NCBI RefSeq assembly: GCF_013423955.1
Contig: NZ_JACCKX010000001.1
Coordinates: forward strand, 2,046,001-2,110,000
DNA from: Ottowia beijingensis
GTDB taxonomy: Bacteria; Pseudomonadota; Gammaproteobacteria; Burkholderiales; Burkholderiaceae_C
Reading direction: 5' to 3'
Length of the DNA stretch: 64,000 nucleotides
Under the pieces are notes generated by a model, which worked only from the letters and a program-made list of their open reading frames with translations, was not told the origin of the DNA and did no database searches. Positions 55,768-64,000 of this stretch are shown piece after piece. The position numbers were made by a program, and so were the translations under genes. How positions within the stretch are numbered: position 1 is the first letter of the stretch; each line of letters begins with the position of its first letter.

Positions 55768-56420
55768 ATGACTTCACACCTCACCTTCCGGTCGTCGCAC
55801 CGCACCCTGGCCCTGCTGCTGGCCGCAGCCCTGGGCGCCAGCGGTGCCTGGGCCGAAAGCCCGAGTGGGCCGGCGGCGGCAAGGACCGCGACGGCCCGCC
55901 CGGCCAGATGAAGAAGCAGGACCGCGACGACCGTGGCGAGCGCCGTGTCCGCCGCGACAACGACGACGGCCGCTGGGACCGCAGCGACGACCGCCGGGGG
56001 CCACGGGCCGAGCGGGGTGACCGGGGCAATCGGGCCGACCGGGATGACCGCCGTGATCGCCGCGAGGCCCGTGATCGCGGCCCCGTCGTGGTCATCCAGC
56101 CCGGCGGCTTCTTCAACGACGGCCAGCGCCGCCATGCCCACCAGTGGTATGGCGAGCAATACCGCGCCGGCCACTGCCCGCCCGGCCTGGCCAAGAAGAA
56201 CAACGGCTGCATGCCGCCCGGCCAGGCCAAGAAGTGGCGCGTCGGCCAGCGCCTGCCGGCTGGCGTCGTCTATTACCCGGTGCCGCAGCCCGTGGTGGTG
56301 CAACTGGGCCTGCCGCCGGCCGGCTACCGCTATGTGCGCGTGGCCAACGACATCCTGCTGATGGCCATCGGCACGCGCATGGTGGTCGATGCCATCACCG
56401 ATCTGGGGCGTATCCTCTGA
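55768..56420 (+). CDS. RcnB/CigR-type periplasmic protein (one frameshift)
   Basis: This secreted protein of about 217 residues has a signal peptide (LALLLAAALGASGAWA, cleaved near residue 30), a long charged stretch rich in DRDDR/RGDR repeats (about 50-105) and the RcnB-type C-terminal domain: HCPPGLAKKNNGCMPPGQAK, KWRVGQRLPAGVVYYPVPQP and a final hydrophobic segment (VRVANDILLMAIGTRMVVDA). RcnB proteins affect nickel/cobalt export and CigR relatives lie in virulence regions; no role can be fixed here. One A is missing at 55856-55858 (AEKPEWAGGGKDRDGPPG). Confidence 0.82.
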
Positions 56421-56472
56421 GCGGTCGCAACCCCGGGGCGCGTGCCCCGCATCGCTGAAGGCACCGAACGCC

Positions 56473-57072
56473 ATGAACCACGCCACCCCCGCGCTCACCC
56501 GCCGCCGCTGGCACCAGCTGGGCGCCGCCGCCGCGCTGACCACGCTGCTGCCCGGCCTGGGCGCCTGCGCCAGCGGCGTGGGCGACCTGGCCGGCTACAC
56601 CGTGTCGCAGCAGCGGCTCAACCAGCTGCTGGCGGCCAGCTTTCCGGTCACGCGCACGTTTGCCGGCCTGGCCGATCTGACGCTGCAGTCGCCCCGGCTG
56701 GGCCTGCTGCCAGCGGCCAACCGCATCGCCACGGCGTTCGACCTGGTGCTGTCCGAGCGCATCGCCCACACCCGCTACAGCGGCGGCATGGACCTGGACT
56801 ACGGCCTGCGCTTCGACATGCAGGAAGGCGCCGTGCGCATGACCGACGTGAAGGTCAACCGCCTCATGATCGACCAGCTGCCGACGGCGCAGCGGCTGCT
56901 GGTGTCGCAATACGCGCCCGGCATTGCCGAACAGCTGCTGCACAACATGGTGCTGTACCGCCTGCCCGCCGAGCAGATGGCGCTGGCGCGCAACCTGGGC
57001 TGGGGCAACGCCGCCCTGCGCGTGCTGCCGCAGGGCCTGCGCATCGACATGGGGCCGGCGGGTTTGCGCTGA
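56473..57072 (+). CDS. DUF1439 family lipoprotein
   Basis: This 199-residue protein belongs to the DUF1439/YceB lipoprotein family. It begins with a twin-Arg-containing stretch (TRRRWHQLGAAAALTTLLPG) followed by LGACASGVG, a likely lipobox Cys. YTVSQQRLNQLLAASFPV, LDYGLRFDMQEGAVRMTDVK and VNRLMIDQLPT are the beta-rich core. Function unknown; a role at the outer membrane is likely. Lies 52 bases after the RcnB-like gene and may share its mRNA. Intact. Confidence 0.82.
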   Translation: MNHATPALTRRRWHQLGAAAALTTLLPGLGACASGVGDLAGYTVSQQRLNQLLAASFPVTRTFAGLADLTLQSPRLGLLPAANRIATAFDLVLSERIAHTRYSGGMDLDYGLRFDMQEGAVRMTDVKVNRLMIDQLPTAQRLLVSQYAPGIAEQLLHNMVLYRLPAEQMALARNLGWGNAALRVLPQGLRIDMGPAGLR

Positions 57073-57084
57073 GCGGTCGCGCCA

Positions 57085-57150
57085 TGTTCCAGGCCAAATA
57101 GGCCGTCAGCGCTTGCCAGTATTGCGCTGACAGCTCCTGAATTCATAGTT
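57085..57150 (-). repeat. dispersed repeat, copy 16
   Basis: AGGCCGTCAGCGCTTGCCAG followed by TATTGCGCTGACAGCTCCTG also forms a CGTCAGCGC / GCGCTGAC stem. It lies after the DUF1439 gene. Confidence 0.6.
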
Positions 57151-57272
57151 TTCTGGCGCCTGCAAGGCCGCTGCGGCTGCGCTGCATCAAACGCAGCCGG
57201 CGGCGGGCTTCGTATCATGGGGCGTGCCGCGCGGCGGCACCATGCCCCACGACAACACAGGAGACAAGCGAC

Positions 57273-58037
57273 ATGCCCAACACCCATCTGGCCATCGGCA
57301 ACGGCCCGCACAAGGTCATCGGCCTGCACGGCTGGTTCGGCCACGCCCACGGCTGGGGGCCTTTCACCCAGCACCTCAACGGCCAGGATTTCAGCTACGC
57401 CTTCATGGACCAGCGCGGCTACGGCGGCATGAAGGGCAGCGGCGGGCCCTACACCGTCGAGCAGATCGCGCAGGACGCGCCGGCGCTGGCCGATTCGCTC
57501 GGCTGGCAGCGCTTTTCCATCATGGGCCATTCGATGGGCGGCGTCGGCATCCAGCAGGTGCTGGTCGCCGCGCCCGAGCGCGTGCGGTCGCTGGTCGCCA
57601 TCACGCCCGTGTCGGCCGCCGGCGCGGGCTTTGACGACCAGGGCTGGCAGCTGTTCTCGGCCGCCGGCACTGATGGCGGCGCGCGCCGCACCATCCTCGA
57701 CTTCACCTCCGGCAACCGCCTCACGGGCACCTGGCTCGACGCCATGGTCGCCAGCACCAAGGCACACTCCGACGACGAAGCCGTGGCCGGCTACATGCCT
57801 TCGTGGGCCAAGGCCAGCTTTGTCGACAAGATCAGCGACCAGAAGCTGCCGGTGCTGGTGCTGCCCGGCGAGCACGACCTGGCACTGGGCGAGCAGGCCT
57901 GCCGCGACACCTGGATGAAGCACTACCCCCACGCCGAGCTGCACGTGATCGGCAACGCCGGTCACTACCCGATGGACGAGACGCCGATCTACCTGGCCAC
58001 GGTGATCGAGAAGTTCCTGGCCGGCGTGCCGGCGTAG
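57273..58037 (+). CDS. alpha/beta hydrolase
   Basis: This 254-residue alpha/beta-hydrolase has HGWFGHAHGWG as the oxyanion region, nucleophile Ser in IMGHSMGGVG (about residue 90), Asp in LPGEHDLALGEQ and His in NAGHYPMDE. Substrate unknown. CAGGAGACAAGCGAC precedes the ATG, and TATCAT near 57212 may be its -10. Convergent with ribH. Intact. Confidence 0.87.
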   Translation: MPNTHLAIGNGPHKVIGLHGWFGHAHGWGPFTQHLNGQDFSYAFMDQRGYGGMKGSGGPYTVEQIAQDAPALADSLGWQRFSIMGHSMGGVGIQQVLVAAPERVRSLVAITPVSAAGAGFDDQGWQLFSAAGTDGGARRTILDFTSGNRLTGTWLDAMVASTKAHSDDEAVAGYMPSWAKASFVDKISDQKLPVLVLPGEHDLALGEQACRDTWMKHYPHAELHVIGNAGHYPMDETPIYLATVIEKFLAGVPA

Positions 58038-58063
58038 CCTGCTTCGGCGCTGCGCGACAAGGT

Positions 58064-58534
58064 TCAGACCCCCAGCGCCGCATGCGCCGCCAGCGTCTGC
58101 ACGCAGGCGCGCGCGGCCTCGGCGCCCTTGGCGACGAAGTGCTGGCGGAAGAAGTCGCGGTGGGTGTCGTGTTCGTGGAAGTCCTTGGGCGTGAGCACGA
58201 CCGAGAACACCGGCACGCCGCTGTCGAGCTGCACGCGCATCAGGCCGTCGATGACGGCGCCGGCGACGAACTCGTGCCGGTAGATGCCGCCGTCGACCAC
58301 CAGCGCGCAGCACACGATGGCGGCGTGCCGACTGGCGCGCGCCAGGCGCTGGGCCAGCAGCGGGATTTCAAAAGCGCCGGGCACGGCGAAGCGCTGCACG
58401 GCTGGCGGCGGCGCGCTGCCGCCGAGGCGCGCCAGCTCGTCGGCAAAGCCATCGTGGGCGCGCGCCACGATGTCGGCGTGCCAGCCGGCCTCGATGAAGG
58501 CGATGGGTGCGGTGGGTGCAAGGGGCTGATTCAT
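58064..58534 (-). CDS. ribH: 6,7-dimethyl-8-ribityllumazine synthase, RibH2 type
   Basis: RibH condenses 5-amino-6-ribitylamino-uracil with dihydroxybutanone phosphate to give lumazine for riboflavin. The 156-residue product is like the RibH2 paralogue (PIAFIEAGWHADIV, VPGAFEIPLLAQRL, CALVVDGGIYRHEFVAGAVI, FSVVLTPKDFHEHDTHRDFF). No ribBA, ribE or other riboflavin gene accompanies it, so it is a stand-alone copy. AGGAGACTTTC precedes the ATG and an FMN riboswitch lies upstream, so expression falls when FMN is high. Intact. Confidence 0.92.
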   Translation of the reverse strand: MNQPLAPTAPIAFIEAGWHADIVARAHDGFADELARLGGSAPPPAVQRFAVPGAFEIPLLAQRLARASRHAAIVCCALVVDGGIYRHEFVAGAVIDGLMRVQLDSGVPVFSVVLTPKDFHEHDTHRDFFRQHFVAKGAEAARACVQTLAAHAALGV

Positions 58535-58662
58535 GAAAGTCTCCTGAAGGGGACGAAGGTTCAGTGAATCAGGGCGCATGCGACAGCGCAGGGCGGCGCG
58601 CGGGCGCATGCCGACGGCCAGGGCCGGCACGCTGCCGCAACGCCGCGCCAGCGCGGCTTCGC

Positions 58663-58815
58663 ACGCTCTCTTTCATCCGGACTGTGACCGTCGGCCCTGG
58701 CATCGCACCCGGTCTGCTGACCTTCGGCCTGCCGGGTGGCGGGCCGAAGCGCTCGCGGGCTCCCGCCGCAAGGACGGATACCGCCGGTGGGGACTTTCAC
58801 CCCGCCCTGAGAACG
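58663..58815 (-). ncRNA. FMN riboswitch (RFN element)
   Basis: On the minus strand the classic RFN order is present: TTCTCAGGGCGGGGTGAAAG, then CCCACCGGCGGTAT, AGCCCGCGAGCG, a variable GGCC hairpin, GGTCAGCAGACCGGGTG and GACGGTCACAGTCCGGATGA, then AAGAGAGCGT. It lies about 130 bases upstream of ribH. No clear Rho-independent terminator is seen between them, so control of translation or a Rho-based mechanism is possible. Confidence 0.96.
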
Positions 58816-58816
58816 C

Positions 58817-58848
58817 TTGTGCGACCGCGCTGCTGCGCGATCGCACAA
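58817..58848. other. inverted repeat upstream of the FMN riboswitch
   Basis: TTGTGCGA and TCGCACAA (58817-58824, 58841-58848) flank CGCGC/GCGCG, a 13-of-14-bp stem just 5' of the riboswitch. TATCAT nearby on the minus strand (about 58852-58857) may be the promoter -10, in which case the stem would be the very start of the transcript. Confidence 0.5.
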
Positions 58849-58972
58849 CGATGATACGGGGCGCACGTGCCGGTCGTGCAGCCAAGGCGACACCCGGGTG
58901 CCGCCGGTCTGGAGTTTTTAAGGGCTGATCGGCCGGAATATCCTGCTCTTCAGCGATCGATAGCAGCGCGTG

Positions 58973-59791
58973 TCATGCGCTGGCCAGCCGCTCGATCAAC
59001 CCCGTTGCCGCCGCCGGGTTGCGCGCCTTGGCGGCGGCGATGAACTGCACGAACACTTCGCGCGGCGCGGTGTGCGCGGGCGCCGTGGCGGGGTCGACCA
59101 GCGGCAGGCCGGCGGGCAGGGCGCCCTGTTGCCAGCGGCGCACGCGTGCTGCCCACTGGTCGAGTGCACGCGGCGGGTAGCCCGTGGCTTCGCCGGGTTG
59201 CGAACGCATGAGCCGAGCGTAGACGAAGTCGGCCGTCGGGTCGGCGATGTTCGGGTAATCGGGCGAGTCGGTGTAGACGGTGGCGACGCCGTAGCTGCGC
59301 GCCAGGCGCACGTAGTCGGCGCAGGCAAAGCTGGCGTGGCGCGGCTCCAGCACATGGCGCAGCGGCAGGCCATCCACGGCGTCGGGCAGCAGGGCGAGGA
59401 AGCACTCGACGTCGTCGGCGTCGAAGCGCCGGAACGGCGGCAGCTGCCAGACGATGGGACCGAGCCTGTCGCGCAGTTCGGTGACGCCGCTCTCCAGAAA
59501 GTGGACCACGGCCTCGGCGCCCTCGGCCAGCGTCTTGCGCTGCGTGGCCAGCCGGTGCGCCTTGACGGCGAACACGAAACCCTCGGGCGTCTCGTCGCGC
59601 CAGCGGGCGTAGGTGGCGGGCTGCTGTGTGCTGTAGAAGGTGGCGTTGACTTCGAGGCCCGTCAGCGCGCGGCTGGCGTAATGCAGTTCCTGTGCCTGCG
59701 GCAGCCCGGCGGGGTAGAACACACCGCCGCGCCATTCGGCGTAGTTCCAGCCGCCGATGCCGACGCGAATACGGGGCGTATGGGCGGCCAA
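58973..59791 (-). CDS. DUF72 domain-containing protein (YecE-like)
   Basis: This 272-residue TIM-barrel protein of the DUF72 family has the typical start IRVGIGGWNYAEWRGGVFYP, TGLEVNATFYSTQQPATYAR, FAVKAHRLATQRKTL, IVWQLPPFRRFDADDVECFL and a later FVYARLMRSQP motif. The family's enzymatic function is not known. It stands alone, leftward, upstream of the FMN riboswitch region. Intact. Confidence 0.87.
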   Translation of the reverse strand: MAAHTPRIRVGIGGWNYAEWRGGVFYPAGLPQAQELHYASRALTGLEVNATFYSTQQPATYARWRDETPEGFVFAVKAHRLATQRKTLAEGAEAVVHFLESGVTELRDRLGPIVWQLPPFRRFDADDVECFLALLPDAVDGLPLRHVLEPRHASFACADYVRLARSYGVATVYTDSPDYPNIADPTADFVYARLMRSQPGEATGYPPRALDQWAARVRRWQQGALPAGLPLVDPATAPAHTAPREVFVQFIAAAKARNPAAATGLIERLASA

Positions 59792-59795
59792 GGTC

Positions 59796-59860
59796 GCTAT
59801 CTTAAAAATAGCTGCTTGCGCTTGCTGGATCGGCGCTGGGGGCTGATTTCATGTAAATCA
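59796..59860 (+). repeat. dispersed repeat, copy 17 (near-consensus)
   Basis: AATAGCTGCTTGCGCTTGCT followed by GGATCGGCGCTGGGGGCTGA is among the closest matches to the consensus, between the GST and DUF72 genes. Confidence 0.8.
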
Positions 59861-60565
59861 ACCCGCCGCTGGCACCGCCAGCCCGCGCTGCACTGCCGGC
59901 CGCGCCACGAAGGCGTCGAGCACGCGCTGCACCTGCGGGAAGCGGTCGAACTGCACCAGCTCGCGCGCCTCGTAAAAGCCGACAAGGTTGCGCACCCAGG
60001 GAAAGATGGCGATGTCGGCGATGCTGTAGTCGCCGCCCATCATCCAGTCGCGCCCTTGCAGGTGGCCGTCCAGCACGCGCAGCAGGCGCACGCTTTCGGC
60101 CACGTAGCGGTCGCGCGGGCGCTTGTCCTCGTAGTCCTTGCCGGCGAACTTGTGGAAGAAGCCGAGCTGGCCGAACATGGGGCCCAGGCCGCCCATCTGC
60201 CACATCAGCCACTGCAGCGCGTGGTAGCGCGCGGCCGGGTCTGGGGGCAGCAGCTGGCCGGTCTTGTCGGCCAGGTAGATCAGGATGGCGCCCGATTCGA
60301 ACAGCGCCAGCGGCTGGCCGCCAGGGCCGTGCGGGTCGATGATGGCGGGGATCTTGTTGTTGGGGTTCAGGCTCAGGAACTCGGGCGACAGCTGGTCCTG
60401 CGTGTCGAAGCCGACGCGGTGCGCCTCGTAGGGCAGGCCGGTCTCCTCCAGCATGATCGAGGCCTTCACGCCGTTGGGCGTGGGCAGCGAATACAGCTGC
60501 AGGCGGTCGGGGTGGCGCGCGGGCCATTTGCGGGTGATGGCGAAGTGCTGGAGTGCGTGTGTCAT
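59858..60565 (-). CDS. glutathione S-transferase family protein (YghU/YfcG-like)
   Basis: This 235-residue GST has an N-terminal thioredoxin-like domain (LQLYSLPTPNGVKASIMLEE, NNKIPAIIDPHGPGGQPLAL, FESGAILIYLADKTGQLLP) and an all-helical C-terminal domain (LQWLMWQMGGLGPMFGQLGF, DYSIADIAIFPWVRN). It belongs to the Nu-class disulfide-bond oxidoreductase group (YfcG/YghU), which act on glutathione disulfides. Start chosen at ATG (MTHALQHFAITRKWP); a TTG three codons earlier is unlikely. Divergent from the M20 gene by 100 bases. Intact. Confidence 0.88.
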   Translation of the reverse strand: MTHALQHFAITRKWPARHPDRLQLYSLPTPNGVKASIMLEETGLPYEAHRVGFDTQDQLSPEFLSLNPNNKIPAIIDPHGPGGQPLALFESGAILIYLADKTGQLLPPDPAARYHALQWLMWQMGGLGPMFGQLGFFHKFAGKDYEDKRPRDRYVAESVRLLRVLDGHLQGRDWMMGGDYSIADIAIFPWVRNLVGFYEARELVQFDRFPQVQRVLDAFVARPAVQRGLAVPAAG

Positions 60566-60665
60566 GCGGGCCAATATACGCCCGGCAGCTTGGCCTTCGT
60601 GCTGGCGTGGACGTGCGCAAGGGCGTAAAGTGCCTGCTCTTTCTGATGTTCACAGGGTCACCGCC

Positions 60666-62140
<1,475 letters not shown>

Positions 62141-62141
<1 letters not shown>

Positions 62142-63043
62142 TGACGAGCGATTCCACGCTGTCGCACTTCGCCAGCGCGCACGGCGATGCGCTGGCGCTG
62201 CACGACTGGCCGCTGTCGGCCGGCTGGCCCACGCGCGGCGTGGTGCTGCTGGTGCACGGCCTGGGCGAACACGTGGGCCGCTACATGCACGTGGCCGACC
62301 GGCTGAACCAGTGGGGCTTTTCGGTGCGCGGCTACGACCAGTACGGCCATGGCGAATCGGCCGGCATTCGCGGCGAACTGCCGACCGACGACCAACTGCT
62401 GACCGACCTGGCCGCCGTCATCGACGACACCCGCATCCGCATGGACGACCGCCTGCCGCTGATCCTGCTGGGGCATTCGCTGGGCGGCCTGGTGGCCGCG
62501 CGGCTGGTGTCGCTCAAGCTGCGGCGGGTGGATGCGCTGGTGCTGTCGTCACCCTCGCTGGACGTGGGCATGACCGTGGTGCAGAAGGCGCTGACCGCCT
62601 CGCTGTACCGCGTGGCACCGCAGGCCCGCGTGGCCAACGGGGTGGACGCGCGCTTTCTGTCGCACGACCACGCCGTGGTGGATGCCTACCGCGACGACCC
62701 GCTGGTGCACGACCGCATCAGCGCCCGGCTGGCGCACTTCATCGCCACGGCGGGGCCGGCGGTGATCAAGCGCGCACCGCGCTGGAAGGTGCCCACGCTG
62801 CTGCTCTACGCCGGGCAGGACCGGCTGGTGCGGGCCGCCGGCAGCCGCGCCTTTGCCAGCGCGGCGCCCGCTGAATGGGTGACGGCGCAGGACTTTCCCA
62901 TGCATTACCACGAGCTGTTCAACGAGCTCGAAAGCGCGCCCGTGTTCGAGGCGCTGCACGACTGGCTGGTGTCGCGCTTTCCGCCCATCGTGCTGGGCGA
63001 GGCCAGCGAGCCGATGCCCGGCGGCGCGCCGTCGCACTTCTAG
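62141..63043 (+). CDS. alpha/beta hydrolase (monoacylglycerol lipase/lysophospholipase-like)
   Basis: This 300-residue serine hydrolase has LLVHGLGEHVGRYMHVADRL (oxyanion region), YDQYGHGESAG, nucleophile Ser in LLGHSLGGLVAARL, Asp in LYAGQDRLVRAAG and His in PMHYHELFNE. The HGLGEH and GHSLGG spacing is that of the monoacylglycerol lipase and lysophospholipase L2 group. Coupled to the M20 peptidase gene by one-base overlap. Intact. Confidence 0.9.
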
Positions 63044-63195
63044 AACGCCGGTCGAACGGGTTACCCCGTTCGCGTGATACCGCGCGGGCTGACAAAGATT
63101 TACATTGCCTGAAAACAGTGGCGCACCAGTAGCGGTGCGGCGCGTGCGGGTTGCCGTCATCCCAGTCGGGGGAGGGTGCAGCCAAGGAGGGCACG

Positions 63196-63948
63196 ATGAA
63201 CAACAGGAACGAAGCAAGTGGGTGGCCGGGCGCCGTGCGCGCCGTGCTGGGCGGGGTGGCGCTGGGCGGCCATGCCCTGGCCTGGGCCAGTTGTGTCGGT
63301 GGCGGCCTGCCGCATCTGCCGCAGGGCCCGTTCGTCGACGCGGGCGGCGGGATGGTGCGGCACGTGCCCAGTCAGACGGTGTGGAAGCGCTGCGCCGAGG
63401 GGCAGAACTGGGTCGGCACCAGGTGCGTCGGCCAGCCGCTGGTGCTGACCGCCGCGGCGGCGCAGGCGCGTGTCGTCGCCGTCAACGCCAGTGCGCCGGG
63501 CACGCGCAACGCGGGGCAGACCAGCTGGCGCCTGCCCCGCGTGCACGAGCTGCGCTGGCTGGTCGAGTCGGGCTGCGAGCGGCCGGCCATCAACCAGACG
63601 CAGTTCCCGGCCACGCCGGTGCTGCCGTTCTGGACCGAAACCCCGTTCGTCAATGCCTACAACGCGGCCTGGACGGTGGACTTCGCGCGTGGCGAACCCC
63701 GCAGCGCCAGCCGGCTGTCGACGGCCGCCGTGCGCCTGGTGCGTGTGGCCGCCGACGCGGAGATCCGGCGCGATCCCGTGCTGGCAGCGCGATCAGACAA
63801 ACCCTCGACGGGCCGCAGCCGCGCCGCGTCGGCCCGGGCCGCCGTACCGCCGCCGCTGGCGGACGCGATCCACATCAGCGTGCCCTCCGCGCCGCCGGAG
63901 CTGCCCTGGACGAGCCTGCTGCCGCCACCCGGCCCGGAGTGCCGCTGA
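63196..63948 (+). CDS. secreted DUF1566 domain protein
   Basis: This 250-residue protein has an N-terminal signal-like segment (AVRAVLGGVALGGHALAWAS, cleavage near residue 31), a variable middle and the DUF1566/Lcl C-terminal-like fold: SWRLPRVHELRWLVESGCER, NQTQFPATPVLPFWTETPFV, AAWTVDFARGE and VRLVRVAAD. It resembles lectin-like surface domains; role unknown. The long Pro/Ser-rich tail ends with a run of PPP. AAGGAGG precedes the ATG. Intact. Confidence 0.8.
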   Translation: MNNRNEASGWPGAVRAVLGGVALGGHALAWASCVGGGLPHLPQGPFVDAGGGMVRHVPSQTVWKRCAEGQNWVGTRCVGQPLVLTAAAAQARVVAVNASAPGTRNAGQTSWRLPRVHELRWLVESGCERPAINQTQFPATPVLPFWTETPFVNAYNAAWTVDFARGEPRSASRLSTAAVRLVRVAADAEIRRDPVLAARSDKPSTGRSRAASARAAVPPPLADAIHISVPSAPPELPWTSLLPPPGPECR

Positions 63949-63954
63949 CGTTGC

Positions 63955-64000
63955 TCAGTCGGCCGCGCGCAGCGCCGTCTGGCGACCGCGCCAGCCCAGC
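63955..64000 (-). CDS. 3' end of a leftward gene (mostly outside the window)
   Basis: Only about 14 codons are present: LGWRGRQTALRAAD and a stop. Basic, Trp-Arg-rich ends of this kind often terminate membrane proteins, but the family cannot be told. Confidence 0.4.
   Translation of the reverse strand, partial: LGWRGRQTALRAAD

Overview
This window is chromosomal DNA from a high-GC betaproteobacterium. Gene content and order (kdsC-lptC, metX-metW, corC-lnt, glyQ...glyS-gmhB-plsC-ygjP, a MerR/isovaleryl-CoA dehydrogenase branched-chain acid locus, an IPTL-CTERM surface protein, and the style of the dispersed repeats) point to Burkholderiales, most likely Comamonadaceae. The genus cannot be fixed from the sequence alone. 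No tRNA, rRNA, CRISPR array, prophage or origin was seen.

Layout. 0-3.4 kb: end of a Kdo/LPS export block (kdsC, lptC), an SDR, a cold-type RNA-binding protein and a GDT1-type cation transporter. 3.4-5.3 kb: metX-metW behind a SAM-II-like riboswitch and attenuator, with metX carrying an inserted GC-rich repeat. 5.4-9 kb: a large secreted endonuclease. 9-12 kb: amidase, transglutaminase-like protein and a small thioredoxin-fold protein. 12-14.8 kb: ltnD-otnK-otnC for four-carbon sugar acids. 14.9-16.1 kb: a complete IS5-family element. 16.2-31 kb: potassium uptake (trkA, trkH), fatty and branched-chain acid catabolism, aceK and carbonic anhydrase. 31-45 kb: SDR, MASE2-GGDEF diguanylate cyclase and a long leftward housekeeping block (corC, lnt, fabA-fabB, glyQ, glyS, gmhB, plsC, ygjP), in which a monooxygenase and a vapBC pair sit between glyQ and glyS. 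45-48 kb: acetyltransferase, Lrp-type regulator and divergent hpd. 48.5-54.7 kb: flippase-like protein, GT2, GT39, UDP-glucuronate 4-epimerase and UDP-glucose dehydrogenase, a plausible galacturonic-acid lipid decoration module. 54.7-64 kb: otnI, RcnB/CigR-like and DUF1439 proteins, hydrolases, a RibH2-type lumazine synthase under an FMN riboswitch, and other accessory enzymes.

Two global features matter for any reader. First, about thirty single-base frameshifts, mostly one base missing from a short C/G run, interrupt genes throughout, including essential ones (fabA, glyS, lnt). This is best explained as residual sequencing or assembly error rather than gene decay, so spans given here bridge these shifts and say so. 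Second, a family of roughly 60-bp repeats (core ATAGCTGCTTGCGCTTGATGG and its complement) occurs about nineteen times between genes and in a few places inside coding sequence. REP-type and other inverted repeats are also present.
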